46,602 nt of DNA from Thiomonas sp. (GTDB lineage: Bacteria > Pseudomonadota > Gammaproteobacteria > Burkholderiales > Burkholderiaceae_C). The stretch spans positions 1 to 46,602 of the forward strand of contig JAGDVQ010000012.1 of assembly GCA_023255715.1 (NCBI GenBank), written 5' to 3'. The notes under the pieces are model-generated. The model was not told the origin of the DNA and made no database searches. It worked only from the letters and a program-made list of their open reading frames with translations. Shown one piece after another: positions 28,514-39,980 of this stretch. A program made the translations under genes and the position numbers. Every line of letters starts with the position of its first letter. The first letter of the stretch is position 1.

Positions 28514-28619
28514 TGTCGGCAGTGAAATCGGGATTGAGCGGGTGCGAGCCCGCATGCGCCCGGTGGCATCGAGCCCCTGCATTGCGACGGCGGTCTGAAC
28601 TGTTGGTCAGGAGTGGATC

Positions 28620-29096
28620 ATGAGCATTGAAGGTGTTTTGCAGGAAGGTTTCATCACCACCTCCGCGGACAAGCTGATCAACTGGACGCGAACAGGTTCG
28701 CTCTGGCCCATGACCTTTGGCCTGGCATGCTGTGCGGTGGAAATGATGCACGCCGGTGCTGCGCGCTACGACCTTGACCGCTTCGGTATCGTCTTCCGAC
28801 CGAGCCCGCGGCAGTCCGACCTGATGATCGTGGCCGGCACGCTGTGCAACAAAATGGCGCCGGCGCTGCGCAAGGTCTACGACCAGATGGCCGAGCCGCG
28901 CTGGGTGCTGTCGATGGGTTCTTGCGCCAATGGCGGCGGCTACTACCACTACTCCTATTCGGTTGTGCGCGGTTGTGATCGCATCGTGCCCGTCGATGTC
29001 TACGTGCCGGGCTGCCCGCCAACGGCAGAGGCGCTGCTGTACGGCTTGATTCAGTTGCAGAACAAAATCCGCCGCACGGAAACCATTGCGCGTTGA
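28620..29096 (+). CDS. nuoB: NADH-quinone oxidoreductase subunit B
   Basis: A 158-residue peripheral subunit that carries cluster N2, the last iron-sulfur centre before quinone. The ligand cysteines are visible in [20 protein letters not shown] and [10 protein letters not shown]. The length is normal. It follows nuoA by 106 bases, the longest gap in the first half of the operon. AGGAG precedes the ATG. It works with NuoD at the quinone site. Confidence 0.98.
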   Translation: MSIEGVLQEGFITTSADKLINWTRTGSLWPMTFGLACCAVEMMHAGAARYDLDRFGIVFRPSPRQSDLMIVAGTLCNKMAPALRKVYDQMAEPRWVLSMGSCANGGGYYHYSYSVVRGCDRIVPVDVYVPGCPPTAEALLYGLIQLQNKIRRTETIAR

Positions 29097-29124
29097 GCTC
29101 CCGCTTTCACCTCCATCAGACGCC

Positions 29125-29754
29125 ATGACCAGCAAGCTCGAACAACTTGAAACCACGCTGCGCGCCACGCTGGGTGAGCGCATCGTGGACTTGAACGCCA
29201 ACGTCGGTGAGCTCACCCTGGACGTTGCGCCAGCGCACTATCTCGACGTCTGCCTTGTTCTGCGCGACTCTGCAGACCTGCATTTCGAGCAACTGATCGA
29301 CCTCTGCGGCGTGGACTATGCGCAGTACGGCAACAGCCCGCGTGATGAAGAGGGGCGCTTCATGGTGGTGTTGCATCTGCTCTCGCTGCGGCACAACTGG
29401 CGTCTGCGCGTTCGGGTGCGTTGCCCGCAGGATGATCTGCCGCTGATTGCATCGGTCAACGACATCTGGAATGCAGCCAACTGGTTCGAGCGCGAAGCCT
29501 TCGATCTGTACGGCATCATTTTTGAAGGACACCCCGACCTGCGCCGCATCCTCACCGATTACGGCTTCATCGGGCATCCGTTCCGCAAGGATTTCCCGCT
29601 CTCGGGCACCGTCGAAATGCGTTACGACCCGGACAGCAAGCGGGTGATCTACCAACCCGTCACCATCGAGCCGCGCGAAATCACGCCGCGCATCGTCCGT
29701 GAGCCCGGGTACGGCGGGCTCGGTGTTGGCCTTCGTGGCGGTTTGGGGCATTGA
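29125..29754 (+). CDS. nuoC: NADH-quinone oxidoreductase subunit C
   Basis: A 209-residue peripheral-arm subunit of the 30-kDa family. The conserved core is [41 protein letters not shown]. It is a separate gene here, not fused to nuoD as in E. coli. The start at 29125 is chosen because the protein begins [12 protein letters not shown]; an in-frame 29086 start overlaps the end of nuoB. nuoD follows one base after the stop. Confidence 0.97.
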   Translation: MTSKLEQLETTLRATLGERIVDLNANVGELTLDVAPAHYLDVCLVLRDSADLHFEQLIDLCGVDYAQYGNSPRDEEGRFMVVLHLLSLRHNWRLRVRVRCPQDDLPLIASVNDIWNAANWFEREAFDLYGIIFEGHPDLRRILTDYGFIGHPFRKDFPLSGTVEMRYDPDSKRVIYQPVTIEPREITPRIVREPGYGGLGVGLRGGLGH

Positions 29755-29755
29755 T

Positions 29756-31009
29756 ATGGCGGACATCAAGAATTACACCCTGAACTTCGGGCCGCAGCAT
29801 CCGGCGGCCCACGGCGTGCTGCGCCTGGTGCTCGAACTCGACGGCGAGGTGGTGCAGCGTGCCGACCCGCACATCGGGTTGCTGCACCGGGCCACCGAAA
29901 AGCTGGCGGAGCACAAGACCTACATTCAGGCGCTGCCGTACATGGACCGGCTCGACTATGTGTCCATGATGTGCAACGAACATGCCTATTGCCTGGCAAT
30001 TGAAAAGCTGCTCGGCATTGAGGTGCCGATCCGCGCGCAATACATCCGCGTGATGTTTGCCGAGATCACCCGCCTGCTCAATCACCTCATGTGGCTCGGG
30101 GCGCATGGCCTGGATTGTGGCGCGATGACCATCTTCCTCTACGCCTTTCGCGAGCGCGAGGATCTGTTCGACATGTACGAGGCCGTGTCCGGCGCGCGCA
30201 TGCATGCGGCCTATTTCCGTCCCGGTGGTGTGTACCGCGATCTGCCCGACAGCATGGCGCAGTATGGGGAATCGAAAATCCGAAACGCCCGTGCCGTCGA
30301 GGCACGCAACGCGGGCCGCCAGGGTTCGCTGCTCGATTTCATTGACGACTTCACCCAGCGGTTCCCAGCCTATGTCGATGAATATGAAACGCTGCTGACC
30401 GACAACCGTATCTGGAAGCAGCGCACCGTGGGCATTGGCGTGATCTCGCCGGAGCGGGCCCTGAATCTGGGAATGACCGGCCCGATGCTGCGCGGCTCTG
30501 GCGTGGAATGGGATCTGCGCAAGACCCAACCTTACGACGTCTATGACCGTCTGGATTTCGATATCCCAGTGGGCAAGAACGGCGACTGCTATGACCGTTA
30601 TCTGGTGCGCATGGAAGAGATGCGCCAGTCCAACCGCATCATCAAGCAGTGCGTGGACTGGCTGCGTGCCAACCCTGGCCCGGTGATCACGGAAAACCAC
30701 AAGGTGGCCGCTCCCGCACGCGAAGAAATGAAGACCAGCATGGAAGCGCTGATCCATCACTTCAAGCTGTTCAGCGAAGGCATGCGGGTTCCGGAGGGGC
30801 AGGCGTACGCAGCGGTTGAGCACCCGAAAGGCGAATTCGGCATCTACCTGGTGTCCGACGGGGCGAACAAACCCTATCGACTCAAGATCCGTGCTCCGGG
30901 ATTTGCCCACCTTGCCGCGCTCGACGAAATGTCGCGCGGCCACATGATTGCTGACGTCGTTGCCATCATCGGTACTCTCGACATCGTTTTCGGTGAGATC
31001 GATCGCTGA
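29756..31009 (+). CDS. nuoD: NADH-quinone oxidoreductase subunit D
   Basis: A 417-residue 49-kDa-type subunit, related to NiFe hydrogenase large subunits, which shapes the quinone-binding cavity with NuoB. It starts [20 protein letters not shown], with [14 protein letters not shown] and the C-terminal [17 protein letters not shown]. Length and motifs are normal. Its stop codon overlaps the nuoE ATG by one base (TGATGG), giving tight coupling. Confidence 0.98.
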   Translation: MADIKNYTLNFGPQHPAAHGVLRLVLELDGEVVQRADPHIGLLHRATEKLAEHKTYIQALPYMDRLDYVSMMCNEHAYCLAIEKLLGIEVPIRAQYIRVMFAEITRLLNHLMWLGAHGLDCGAMTIFLYAFREREDLFDMYEAVSGARMHAAYFRPGGVYRDLPDSMAQYGESKIRNARAVEARNAGRQGSLLDFIDDFTQRFPAYVDEYETLLTDNRIWKQRTVGIGVISPERALNLGMTGPMLRGSGVEWDLRKTQPYDVYDRLDFDIPVGKNGDCYDRYLVRMEEMRQSNRIIKQCVDWLRANPGPVITENHKVAAPAREEMKTSMEALIHHFKLFSEGMRVPEGQAYAAVEHPKGEFGIYLVSDGANKPYRLKIRAPGFAHLAALDEMSRGHMIADVVAIIGTLDIVFGEIDR

Positions 31010-31560
31010 TGGACCGCTCCCCTCTCTCGCACGAAATGCAACGCATGATGTTGTCCGAACCCACGCGCCAGCGCATCGACCAGGAAGTTGCCAAGTATCC
31101 CGCCGAGCAGAAGCAGTCTGCGGTGATTGCCGCGCTGTCCATCGTGCAGCAGGAGCAGGGCTGGGTCTCGCCCGAGGCCGAGAAGGCCGTGGCCGAGTAT
31201 CTGGGCATGCCGCCCATCGCCGTGCATGAGGTGGTGACCTTCTACAACATGTTCAACACCCGGCCGGTCGGGCGATTCAAGCTCAACGTCTGCACCAATC
31301 TGCCCTGTGCCCTGAGCGGCGGCAACTCGGCGGCGCAGTATCTCAGCGAAAAGCTGGGCGTCGCGCTGGGCGAAACCACTGCGGACGGTGTGTTCACGCT
31401 GCAGGAATCGGAATGCCTGGGGGCTTGTGGGGATGCGCCGGCCATGCTGGTCAATGACCGCAGGCTGTGCAGCTTCATGCGCCCCGAGCGCCTCGATGCG
31501 CTGATCGACGAACTGCGCGCAGAGGCGGCTGCGCGGGGCACTGATGGGGAGTCCAAATGA
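31009..31560 (+). CDS. nuoE: NADH-quinone oxidoreductase subunit E
   Basis: A 183-residue thioredoxin-fold subunit of the NADH-oxidising module, holding a 2Fe-2S cluster. The four cysteine ligands are in [12 protein letters not shown] and [10 protein letters not shown]. The helical N-terminal part includes [20 protein letters not shown]. It overlaps nuoD by one base and nuoF by four bases (ATGA). The first residues up to MMLSEP differ from many homologues, so translation might start slightly later. Confidence 0.97.
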   Translation: MDRSPLSHEMQRMMLSEPTRQRIDQEVAKYPAEQKQSAVIAALSIVQQEQGWVSPEAEKAVAEYLGMPPIAVHEVVTFYNMFNTRPVGRFKLNVCTNLPCALSGGNSAAQYLSEKLGVALGETTADGVFTLQESECLGACGDAPAMLVNDRRLCSFMRPERLDALIDELRAEAAARGTDGESK

Positions 31561-32885
31561 GTCATCCTTTCGGTCGAAGCACGGGACAGGAAACCTGCTT
31601 CCACGGACGTCACATTCAGCCCCAGATTCTTGCCGATCTGAACGGCGACAACTGGAATCTCGAGGGCTATCTGGCGCGCGATGGCTACAAGGCGCTGCGC
31701 AAGATCCTCACCGAAGGCTGGACGCCGGAGCAGGTCATCGCCGAGGTCAAGGCCTCGGCCCTGCGGGGTCGCGGAGGCGCCGGTTTCCCGACCGGGTTGA
31801 AGTGGAGTTTCATGCCGCGCCAGTTCCCGGGACAGAAATATCTGGTGTGCAACTCCGACGAAGGCGAACCGGGTACTTTCAAGGACCGCGACATCCTGCG
31901 GTTCAACCCGCATGCCGTGATCGAAGGCATGGCGATCGCCGCGTTCGCCATGGGCATCACCGTGGGCTACAACTACATCCACGGCGAAATTTTTGAAGAC
32001 TACGAGCGCTTCGAGGAAGCGCTACGTCAGGCGCGGGCTGCCGGCTATCTGGGCGACAACATCCTGGGCAGCGGTTTCAGCTTCCAGTTGCATGCGTCGC
32101 ACGGATTCGGCGCCTACATCTGCGGCGAGGAAACCGCGCTGCTCGAATCGCTCGAAGGCAAGAAGGGTCAGCCGCGGTTCAAGCCGCCCTTTCCGGCAAG
32201 TTTCGGCCTCTATGGCAAGCCGACCACGATCAACAACACCGAAACCTTCGCGGCAGTGCCCTGGATCATCCGCAACGGCGGTCAGGCCTATCTGGAAGTC
32301 GGCAAGCCGAACAACGGCGGCACCAAGATCTACTCGGTTTCGGGCGACGTGGCCAGGCCCGGCAACTACGAAGTGCCGATGGGCACGCCGTTTTCCACTC
32401 TGCTCGAACTCGCGGGTGGCATGCGCGATGGACGGCAACTCAAGGCCGTGATTCCCGGCGGTTCGTCGGCGCCCGTGCTCCCCGCCAGCATCATCATGGA
32501 CTGCACCATGGACTACGACTCCATCGCCAAGGCCGGTTCCATGCTGGGTTCGGGCGCGGTCATCGTGCTCAACGACACGCGCTGCATGGTCAAGTCGCTG
32601 ATGCGCCTGTCCTATTTCTATCAGCATGAATCGTGCGGTCAGTGCACACCCTGCCGCGAAGGCACGGGCTGGCTGTACCGTGTGGTGCACCGCATCGAGA
32701 ATGGTCAGGGGCGGATGGAAGACCTGGACCTGTTGAACTCCGTGTCCGACAACATCGCCGGGCGCACCATCTGCGCATTGGGAGACGCTGCGGCCATGCC
32801 GGTGAAGTCCTTCGTCAAGCATTTCCGCAACGAATTCGAGCATCACGTCACCCACAAGACCTGCCTCGTTCCGGCCTATGTCTGA
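31557..32885 (+). CDS. nuoF: NADH-quinone oxidoreductase subunit F
   Basis: A 442-residue subunit that binds NADH, FMN and one 4Fe-4S cluster (N3). The nucleotide-binding glycine loop is [16 protein letters not shown], the FMN region includes [13 protein letters not shown] and [17 protein letters not shown], and the cluster ligands are [12 protein letters not shown] with a further cysteine in [10 protein letters not shown]. The length is normal. It overlaps nuoE by four bases and is followed by nuoG after 38 bases. Confidence 0.98.
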   Translation: MSHPFGRSTGQETCFHGRHIQPQILADLNGDNWNLEGYLARDGYKALRKILTEGWTPEQVIAEVKASALRGRGGAGFPTGLKWSFMPRQFPGQKYLVCNSDEGEPGTFKDRDILRFNPHAVIEGMAIAAFAMGITVGYNYIHGEIFEDYERFEEALRQARAAGYLGDNILGSGFSFQLHASHGFGAYICGEETALLESLEGKKGQPRFKPPFPASFGLYGKPTTINNTETFAAVPWIIRNGGQAYLEVGKPNNGGTKIYSVSGDVARPGNYEVPMGTPFSTLLELAGGMRDGRQLKAVIPGGSSAPVLPASIIMDCTMDYDSIAKAGSMLGSGAVIVLNDTRCMVKSLMRLSYFYQHESCGQCTPCREGTGWLYRVVHRIENGQGRMEDLDLLNSVSDNIAGRTICALGDAAAMPVKSFVKHFRNEFEHHVTHKTCLVPAYV

Positions 32886-32923
32886 ACCGCTCTTTGTCCC
32901 GATTCTGCACAGGACGCCCCATC

Positions 32924-35332
32924 ATGGTTGAACTCGAAATCGACGGTCAAAAAGTCCAGGTGCCCGAAGGCGCGATGGTCATGGACGCGGCCACGCAGCT
33001 CGGCATCTATGTGCCGCACTTCTGCTATCACCACAAACTGACCATTGCAGCCAATTGCCGCATGTGTCTGGTGGATGTGGAAAAAGCGCCCAAGCCGCTG
33101 CCTGCCTGCGCCACGCCGGCTGCGCAGGGCATGGTGGTGCGCACCCATTCCGAGCGCGCATTGCAGGCGCAAAAGGGCGTGATGGAGTTCCTGCTCATCA
33201 ACCATCCGCTCGACTGCCCGATCTGCGATCAGGGCGGGGAGTGCCAGTTGCAGGATCTGGCCGTGGGCTATGGCGGCTCGGCCTCGCGGTATACCGAGGA
33301 AAAGCGCGTCATCTTCCACAAAGACGTGGGCCCGCTGATTGCGATGGAGGAGATGAGCCGCTGCATTCAGTGCACCCGCTGCGTGCGCTTCGGGCAGGAA
33401 ATTGCAGGCATCATGGAACTCGGCATGGCCAATCGGGGCGAGCATTCCGAGATCATGACCTTCGTCGGCAGCACGGTCGATTCCGAGTTGTCCGGCAACA
33501 TGATCGACATCTGTCCAGTCGGCGCACTCACCAGCAAGCCGTTCCGCTACAGCGCGCGGACCTGGGAGCTGTCGCGCCGGGCGTCCATCAGCCCGCACGA
33601 CAGTGTGGGCGCCAACCTCATCGTGCAGGTCAAGGGCGACCGCGTGATGCGGGTGGTCCCGCAAGACAACGAGGCCGTCAATGAGTGCTGGCTGTCCGAT
33701 CGCGACCGCTTCGCCTACGAAGGGCTCAACAGCCCCGAGCGACTCACCTCGCCGCAGATCCGCGAGAACGGGCAATGGAAATCGGTGGACTGGCAGACGG
33801 CGCTCGACTTCACGGTACAAGGGCTGCGACGTGCCCTGGGCACAAGCGGTGGTGACAACGGTCTGGCTGCGCTTGCCGCACCGAGCAGCACGGTGGAAGA
33901 GCTGTACCTGCTGAAAAAGCTGATCACCGGGATGGGCAGCAACAGCCTGGACACCCGCCTGCGCCAAAGCGACTTTTCCGCCGACGGGCACGATGCTGGA
34001 ATTCCCTGGCTGGGCATGTCGATTGCCGATGTCGGCCAACTGCAGGCTGCCCTGTTCATTGGCAGCACCCTGCGCAAGGAGCAGCCTTTGCTGTCAACCC
34101 GGCTGCGGCACGCGGCCAAGGCGGGCGCGAAAATCTCCACGCTTCACGCCGCAAACGACGACTGGCTCATGCCCATGCATGCGCGCATTGCGACAGCGCC
34201 CAGTCAGTGGCTGGAGCAACTCGGCGGCATTGCCGTGGCGGTGGCCCAGGCCAAGGGCATTGCCCTGCCCGCAGCCTTGCAGTCCCTGCCCGAGCCCAGT
34301 GCACAGGCCCGATCCATCGCGTCCAGTCTGCTGGGTGTCGAGCGCAAGGCCCTCTTTCTCGGCAACGCGGCGGTTCAGCATCCTCAGGCAGCGGCGTTGC
34401 GCGCGCTGGCGCAATGGATTGCCCGCGAAACCGGTGCGGTGTGCGGCGACCTGACGGAGGCGGGCAACACCGTTGGCGCTGCGCTGCTGGGTGTGTCCCC
34501 TCTGGCGCCTGAGTGCAATGCAGCACGCATCATGGCGCAGCCGCCACGCGCCATGTTCCTGTTCGATGTCGAGCCGGAAGAGGACAGCGCCGATCCGGTG
34601 GCGCTGGCCAAGGCGCTGGAGCAGGTCGAGTTCATCGTGTCGTTCAGCCCTTACGTCAACGCGGCGGAGGGCCATGCCGATGTCATGCTGCCGATCGCGC
34701 CCTACACCGAAACCGCAGGTAGCCTGATCAATGCGGAAGGGCGGCTGCAGCATTTCAATCCCGTGGTTCAGCCCTTGGGCGAAACACGCCCTGGCTGGAA
34801 GGTGCTGCGTGTGCTCGGCAATCTCCTCGACCTCAAGGGATTCGAGTTTCAGAGCGCCGCTGAAGTGCGCGCCGAGGCACTCGGCACCTTGAACGAGGCT
34901 GGGCAGATTGCAGCGAGGCTGGCACAGCAAAAGGAACTGCCGCTGCCGCAAGGCCTTGCTGCAGCGGCTGAGCAGGCAGTCGAACGCTATGCGCCTGTGC
35001 CCATCTATTCCAGCGACGCCATTGTGCGACGTGCTCCCAGTCTGCAGCGCACGCGCGATGCCCGTGACGCCCGCATGGTGGGTGTGTCGGCGGCACTGTG
35101 GCAACAGCTTGGCCTGCAGGACGGGGACGCGGTACGCGTGAGCGCCAACGGAGACGCCGCGGTGTTGCCCGCGCGCCGTGATGACACGCTTGCCGACAAT
35201 GTGGTGCGCATCGCCGCAGCCTGGGCCGAGGCCGCTGCACTGGGCGCGATGTTTGGCGCCGTGCAGATCGAGCGCGTGACGCCTTCCGCCACCTCGCAAG
35301 CCGCAGCCGTGCGTGCTGTTGAAAAGGTCTGA
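32924..35332 (+). CDS. nuoG: NADH-quinone oxidoreductase subunit G
   Basis: An 802-residue iron-sulfur subunit that passes electrons from NuoEF toward NuoI. The N-terminus has a 2Fe-2S ferredoxin domain (cysteines in [17 protein letters not shown] and PACATP), then the His/Cys ligand region [18 protein letters not shown], and two further clusters in [10 protein letters not shown] and DICPVGALT. The remainder is a molybdopterin-oxidoreductase-like domain without known cofactor. The start at 32924 is the family start; the in-frame extension upstream overlaps nuoF. Confidence 0.98.
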   Translation: MVELEIDGQKVQVPEGAMVMDAATQLGIYVPHFCYHHKLTIAANCRMCLVDVEKAPKPLPACATPAAQGMVVRTHSERALQAQKGVMEFLLINHPLDCPICDQGGECQLQDLAVGYGGSASRYTEEKRVIFHKDVGPLIAMEEMSRCIQCTRCVRFGQEIAGIMELGMANRGEHSEIMTFVGSTVDSELSGNMIDICPVGALTSKPFRYSARTWELSRRASISPHDSVGANLIVQVKGDRVMRVVPQDNEAVNECWLSDRDRFAYEGLNSPERLTSPQIRENGQWKSVDWQTALDFTVQGLRRALGTSGGDNGLAALAAPSSTVEELYLLKKLITGMGSNSLDTRLRQSDFSADGHDAGIPWLGMSIADVGQLQAALFIGSTLRKEQPLLSTRLRHAAKAGAKISTLHAANDDWLMPMHARIATAPSQWLEQLGGIAVAVAQAKGIALPAALQSLPEPSAQARSIASSLLGVERKALFLGNAAVQHPQAAALRALAQWIARETGAVCGDLTEAGNTVGAALLGVSPLAPECNAARIMAQPPRAMFLFDVEPEEDSADPVALAKALEQVEFIVSFSPYVNAAEGHADVMLPIAPYTETAGSLINAEGRLQHFNPVVQPLGETRPGWKVLRVLGNLLDLKGFEFQSAAEVRAEALGTLNEAGQIAARLAQQKELPLPQGLAAAAEQAVERYAPVPIYSSDAIVRRAPSLQRTRDARDARMVGVSAALWQQLGLQDGDAVRVSANGDAAVLPARRDDTLADNVVRIAAAWAEAAALGAMFGAVQIERVTPSATSQAAAVRAVEKV

Positions 35333-35333
35333 C

Positions 35334-36395
35334 ATGCTCGAATCCTTCAACCAAGGCGGTCTGTCCCTGCTCGGCCCCATCGCCTGGCCGATTGTCTGGA
35401 ACCTGATCAAGATCGTTGTGATCGTCGCGCCGCTGATGGGCGCTGTCGCCTACCTCACCTTGTGGGAGCGCAAGCTGATCGGCTGGATTCAGATCCGCAT
35501 CGGCCCCAATCGCGTCGGTCCCTTCGGTCTGCTGCAGCCCATCGCCGACGGCCTCAAGCTGCTGCTCAAGGAAATCGTCATTCCCTTCCGCTCGAACAAG
35601 CGCCTGTTCCTGCTGGGGCCGGTGATGACCATCATGCCGGCACTGGCGGCCTGGGCGGTCATTCCGTTCGGCCCGGATGTCGCGCTGGCCAATGTCAACG
35701 CAGGGCTGCTCTTGCTGCTGGCGCTGACCTCCCTGGAGGTCTACGGCGTCATCATCGCTGGTTGGGCGTCGAACTCCAAGTACGCCTTTCTGGGCGCCAT
35801 GCGGGCGTCCGCGCAGATGGTGAGCTACGAAATCGCGATGGGCTTTGCCATGGTCATCGTGCTCATGGTCTCCGGCAGTCTGAACTTGACCGAGATCGTG
35901 ACGGGGCAGACCAAGGGTCTGTTTGCCGGCATGGGGCTGAATTTCCTGTCCTGGAACTGGCTGCCGCTGCTGCCCATCTTCGTGGTGTATTTCATTGCGG
36001 GTGTGGCAGAGACCAATCGCGCTCCGTTCGACGTGGTCGAAGGTGAGTCGGAAATCGTCGCCGGCCACATGGTCGAGTATTCGGGCATGGCCTTCGCCAT
36101 GTTCTTTCTGGCCGAATACGCCAACATGATCCTCATTTCCATCCTGACCACCGTGATGTTCCTCGGGGGCTGGGATGCGCCGGTGGCCTTCCTGGGCTTC
36201 ATTCCGGGCTGGATCTGGCTGGGCATCAAGACCTTCCTCGTCGTCAGCATGTTCCTCTGGCTGCGGGCCACCTTCCCGCGCTACCGTTACGACCAGATCA
36301 TGCGCCTGGGATGGAAGATTTTCATTCCCGTCACCCTCATCTGGCTGGTCGTGGTGGCGGCATGGATGCAAACCCCCTGGAACATCTGGAAGTGA
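35334..36395 (+). CDS. nuoH: NADH-quinone oxidoreductase subunit H
   Basis: A 353-residue, eight-helix membrane subunit linking the peripheral arm to the proton-pumping arm and forming part of the quinone channel. Family segments include [34 protein letters not shown] and the acidic loop [20 protein letters not shown]. The start at 35334 has a spacing of one base after nuoG. The length is normal. Confidence 0.98.
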   Translation: MLESFNQGGLSLLGPIAWPIVWNLIKIVVIVAPLMGAVAYLTLWERKLIGWIQIRIGPNRVGPFGLLQPIADGLKLLLKEIVIPFRSNKRLFLLGPVMTIMPALAAWAVIPFGPDVALANVNAGLLLLLALTSLEVYGVIIAGWASNSKYAFLGAMRASAQMVSYEIAMGFAMVIVLMVSGSLNLTEIVTGQTKGLFAGMGLNFLSWNWLPLLPIFVVYFIAGVAETNRAPFDVVEGESEIVAGHMVEYSGMAFAMFFLAEYANMILISILTTVMFLGGWDAPVAFLGFIPGWIWLGIKTFLVVSMFLWLRATFPRYRYDQIMRLGWKIFIPVTLIWLVVVAAWMQTPWNIWK

Positions 36396-36404
36396 GACAC
36401 GACC

Positions 36405-36893
36405 ATGGCCGCTTTGCGTGACACATTTAACAGCTTCTTCCTCGTCGAGCTTTTCAAAGGGCTGGCGCTGACGGGCAAGTACGCCTTCAAGAGCAAGATC
36501 ACGGTGCAGTACCCCGAAGAGAAAACGCCGCTGTCGCCGCGCTTTCGCGGGCTGCATGCGCTGCGCCGCTATCCCAATGGAGAAGAACGCTGCATCGCCT
36601 GCAAGCTGTGCGAGGCCGTGTGCCCGGCGCTGGCCATCACCATCGAGTCGGAACAGCGCGACGATGGCACGCGCCGCACCACCCGCTACGACATCGACCT
36701 GACCAAGTGCATCTTCTGCGGCCTGTGCGAAGAAAGCTGCCCGGTGGATTCGATCGTCGAGACGCCCATTTTCGAGTACCACGGCGAAAAGCGCGGAGAT
36801 CTCTACTTCACCAAGGAGATGCTGCTGGCCGTGGGCGATCGCTACGAAAAGCAAATCGCCGCCACCAAGGAGGCCGACGCCCCATACCGCTGA
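36405..36893 (+). CDS. nuoI: NADH-quinone oxidoreductase subunit I
   Basis: A 162-residue ferredoxin-like subunit with two 4Fe-4S clusters (N6a and N6b). The cysteine sets are [12 protein letters not shown] and [12 protein letters not shown]. An amphipathic N-terminal region attaches it to the membrane arm. It transfers electrons to NuoB. It follows nuoH after nine bases; a 94-base gap separates it from nuoJ. Confidence 0.98.
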   Translation: MAALRDTFNSFFLVELFKGLALTGKYAFKSKITVQYPEEKTPLSPRFRGLHALRRYPNGEERCIACKLCEAVCPALAITIESEQRDDGTRRTTRYDIDLTKCIFCGLCEESCPVDSIVETPIFEYHGEKRGDLYFTKEMLLAVGDRYEKQIAATKEADAPYR

Positions 36894-36987
36894 TCGCCTC
36901 GAGCCTGCTCGCGGTGCGGCAGGTCAGGCGTTCTTCCCTCTGTTTCGATGCCGACGGCTCCGCCTCGGTCTGGCCTTCGTTGTGACC

Positions 36988-37617
36988 ATGGACGTTCAAA
37001 CCATCCTGTTCTACCTGTTCTCCGCCGTGCTGCTGTTTGCCGCGCTGCGGGTGATCACGGCGCGCAACCCGGTGCACTCGGCGCTTTTTCTGGTGCTGGC
37101 GTTTTTCCAGATGTCTGCCATCTGGCTGCTGCTCCGGGCTGAATTTCTCGCCATCGTGCTGGTTCTGGTGTACGTGGGGGCGGTGATGGTGCTGTTCCTG
37201 TTCGTGGTGATGATGCTCGACATCAATCTCGACACGATACGCAAGGGGTTCTGGCGTTACTTCCCGGTGGCTGCGCTGGTGGGCGTGCTCATCGTGCTGG
37301 AAATGGCCGCCGTGCTGATGCAGGGTTTCCAGATCGGCGGCATGACACGCGCCGCGCAGGTCGGCGCAGCCGCATCGGCCGACAACCCGCTCACTCACCT
37401 GTCCAACACCCGGGCGCTGGGCGTGGTGCTGTATTCACAATACCTGTTCGCCGTGGAGATTGCGGCGGTCATCCTGCTGGTGGCCATCATTGCCGCCATT
37501 GCGCTGACCCTGCGCAAGCGCAAGGACGCGCGGCACATGCCGGCCTCCGAACAGATCAAGGCCCGCCGCGAAGACCGCGTGCGGCTGGTGTCCATGCCCG
37601 CCCAACCCAAGGACTAA
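36988..37617 (+). CDS. nuoJ: NADH-quinone oxidoreductase subunit J
   Basis: A 209-residue membrane subunit with five predicted helices, including the conserved VYVGAVMVLFLFVVMMLDI segment, which contains the pi-bulge helix that couples quinone chemistry to pumping. ATG 36988 is chosen; a GTG six bases upstream is also possible. The C-terminal tail is basic. nuoK starts three bases after the stop. Confidence 0.96.
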   Translation: MDVQTILFYLFSAVLLFAALRVITARNPVHSALFLVLAFFQMSAIWLLLRAEFLAIVLVLVYVGAVMVLFLFVVMMLDINLDTIRKGFWRYFPVAALVGVLIVLEMAAVLMQGFQIGGMTRAAQVGAAASADNPLTHLSNTRALGVVLYSQYLFAVEIAAVILLVAIIAAIALTLRKRKDARHMPASEQIKARREDRVRLVSMPAQPKD

Positions 37618-37620
37618 GCC

Positions 37621-37935
37621 ATGCTCGGTTCACTCACCCTGGCGCATTACCTGGTGCTCGGCGCCATTCTGTTCGCCATCTCGGTGGTCGGCATTTTCCT
37701 CAACCGCCGCAACCTCATCGTCATCCTGATGGCCATCGAGCTGATGCTGCTGGCGGTCAATCTCAACTTCATCGCCTTTTCGCACTACCTGCAGGACTTC
37801 GCTGGTCAGGTGTTCGTGTTCTTCATTCTGACGGTTGCCGCGGCCGAGTCGGCCATCGGCCTGGCCATCCTGGTCGTGCTGTTCCGCAACCTCAACACCA
37901 TTGACGTCGAGGATCTCGACCAACTCAAGGGCTGA
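37621..37935 (+). CDS. nuoK: NADH-quinone oxidoreductase subunit K
   Basis: A 104-residue three-helix membrane subunit. It keeps the buried glutamates of the proton path in [14 protein letters not shown] and in the third helix [13 protein letters not shown]. The length is typical. It lies between nuoJ and nuoL with three-base gaps on both sides, so these genes are translated in close succession. Confidence 0.98.
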   Translation: MLGSLTLAHYLVLGAILFAISVVGIFLNRRNLIVILMAIELMLLAVNLNFIAFSHYLQDFAGQVFVFFILTVAAAESAIGLAILVVLFRNLNTIDVEDLDQLKG

Positions 37936-37938
37936 TCG

Positions 37939-39960
37939 ATGCAAGCCACGCTGAACCCCAACTTGCTGCTGGTCATCGCACTGGCTCCACTCGTCTCGTC
38001 CATCATCGTCGGTCTGTTCGGACGCAGCATCGGCCGGTCCGCGTCCCACTGGCTGACCACACTGTCGGTCGGCCTGTCATTTGTGCTGTCGCTTGTGGTG
38101 CTGAACGACGTGATCAACGGCGCCCGTTTCAACGCCACCATCTACGACTGGATGGTGGTGGGCAAGCTGCACATGGAAGTCGGCTTCATGATCGATGGCC
38201 TGTCTGCCTTGATGATGACGGTGGTGACTTTCGTGTCGTTCATGGTGCACATCTACACCATCGGCTACATGGCCGACGATGACGGTTATCAGCGCTTCTT
38301 CAGCTACATCTCGCTGTTCACCTTTTCCATGCTGATGCTGGTGATGAGCAACAACATGCTCCAGCTGTTTTTCGGCTGGGAGGCGGTGGGCCTGGTGTCG
38401 TATCTGCTGATCGGTTTCTGGTTCACCCGGCCCACGGCGGTGTTTGCCAACATGAAGGCCTTCATCGTCAACCGTGTGGGCGATTTCGGCTTCATTCTGG
38501 GCATCGGTCTGCTGGCTGCCTATACCGGCAGCCTGAACTACACGGAGATCTTTGCCAAAGGTCCGGAGCTGGCCCTTCTGCATCTGCCGGGCACCGACTG
38601 GATGCTGGTCACTGTGGCCTGCATTTCCCTGTTCATTGGCGCGATGGGCAAGAGCGCGCAATTCCCGCTGCATGTCTGGCTGCCCGATTCGATGGAAGGC
38701 CCTACGCCGATTTCTGCGCTGATCCACGCTGCCACCATGGTGACCGCCGGCATTTTCATGGTGGCGCGCATGTCGCCGCTGTTCGAACTGTCGAACACCG
38801 CGCTGTCCTTCATCCTGGTCATCGGTGCCATCACTGCGCTGTTCATGGGTTTCCTCGGGGTGATCCAGAACGACATCAAGCGCGTCATCGCCTACTCCAC
38901 CCTGTCGCAACTCGGCTACATGACCGTGGCGCTGGGCGCTTCGGCGTATTCGGTGGCGATCTTCCACCTGATGACCCACGCCTTCTTCAAGGCGCTGCTG
39001 TTCCTCGGTGCTGGTTCGGTGATCCTGGGCATGCACCACGATCAGGACATTCGCCACATGGGCGGCCTGCGCAAATACATGCCCATCACCTGGATCACCT
39101 TCCTCATCGGCACTCTGGCGCTGACCGGCACGCCGTTCTTCTCGGGCTTTTACTCGAAGGACAGCATCATCGAGGCGGTGCACGCCAGCGATCTGCCGGG
39201 TTCGGGCTTCGCCTATTTCGCCGTGGTGGCCAGTGTGTTCGTCACCGCGCTCTACAGCTTCCGCCTGTATTTCCTGGTGTTTCACGGCAAGGAGCGTTTC
39301 CGGGACGTGGCGCATGCGCACGGCCATGGGCATGACGATCACGGCCATCATGGCGGCGAGCCTCACGAGTCGCCCTGGGTCGTGACCTTTCCGCTCATCA
39401 TGCTCGCCATTCCCTCGGCGGTGGCGGGCTACTTCCTGATCCAGCCCTTGCTGTACGGACACTTCTTTCAGGGCGCGATTTTTGTCAATGCTGCAGCCCA
39501 TCCGGCCATGAGCGATCTGGCCGAGCACTTCCACGGGGCACTGGCCATGACGCTGCACGGGTTCACCTCCTTGCCGCTGTGGCTGGCGGTCGCCGGTTTT
39601 GCCACCGCGTACTACGCCTACATGATCAACCTCAATTTCCCGCGCACGGTGCAGCGCGCGCTGGGACCGATCTACACCATCCTCGACCACAAGTACTACT
39701 TCGACTGGTTCAACGAGCATGTGCTGTCCGCCGCTGCACGCCTGCTTGGCAAGGGACTGTGGAAGGGCGGCGACGTCGGGCTCATCGACGGCCTGCTGGT
39801 CAACGGCTCGGCGCGCGCTGTTGGCTGGACTGCACGCGTGGTGCGTCTGCTGCAGACCGGCTACATCTACTACTACGCCCTGGCGATGATTGCCGGTGTG
39901 GTGGTGTTCATGGGCTACTTTGTTCCGGGCAAGCTGTTGTCCGGCTGGTTCATCAGATAA
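37939..39960 (+). CDS. nuoL: NADH-quinone oxidoreductase subunit L
   Basis: A 673-residue antiporter-like proton-pumping subunit at the far end of the membrane arm. Conserved motifs include FFGWEAVGLVSYLLIGFW (with the key glutamate), GAMGKSAQFPLHVWLPDSMEGPTP (with the key lysine), and HAFFKALLFLGAGSV. A histidine/glycine-rich loop (about residues 455-475) lies between later helices. The long C-terminal lateral helix region is present. The length is normal. Confidence 0.98.
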   Translation: MQATLNPNLLLVIALAPLVSSIIVGLFGRSIGRSASHWLTTLSVGLSFVLSLVVLNDVINGARFNATIYDWMVVGKLHMEVGFMIDGLSALMMTVVTFVSFMVHIYTIGYMADDDGYQRFFSYISLFTFSMLMLVMSNNMLQLFFGWEAVGLVSYLLIGFWFTRPTAVFANMKAFIVNRVGDFGFILGIGLLAAYTGSLNYTEIFAKGPELALLHLPGTDWMLVTVACISLFIGAMGKSAQFPLHVWLPDSMEGPTPISALIHAATMVTAGIFMVARMSPLFELSNTALSFILVIGAITALFMGFLGVIQNDIKRVIAYSTLSQLGYMTVALGASAYSVAIFHLMTHAFFKALLFLGAGSVILGMHHDQDIRHMGGLRKYMPITWITFLIGTLALTGTPFFSGFYSKDSIIEAVHASDLPGSGFAYFAVVASVFVTALYSFRLYFLVFHGKERFRDVAHAHGHGHDDHGHHGGEPHESPWVVTFPLIMLAIPSAVAGYFLIQPLLYGHFFQGAIFVNAAAHPAMSDLAEHFHGALAMTLHGFTSLPLWLAVAGFATAYYAYMINLNFPRTVQRALGPIYTILDHKYYFDWFNEHVLSAAARLLGKGLWKGGDVGLIDGLLVNGSARAVGWTARVVRLLQTGYIYYYALAMIAGVVVFMGYFVPGKLLSGWFIR

Positions 39961-39980
39961 CAGCCAAGCGCGATACAAGA

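Noticed and set aside
28514-28619. Possible small gene or structured RNA in the nuoA-nuoB gap
   Set aside because: No frame with a credible start and only minor GC-rich pairing; nothing that needs explaining.
34833-36854. A 673-codon minus-strand frame opposite nuoG-nuoI
   Set aside because: Spans three well-supported nuo genes and shows no domain of its own.
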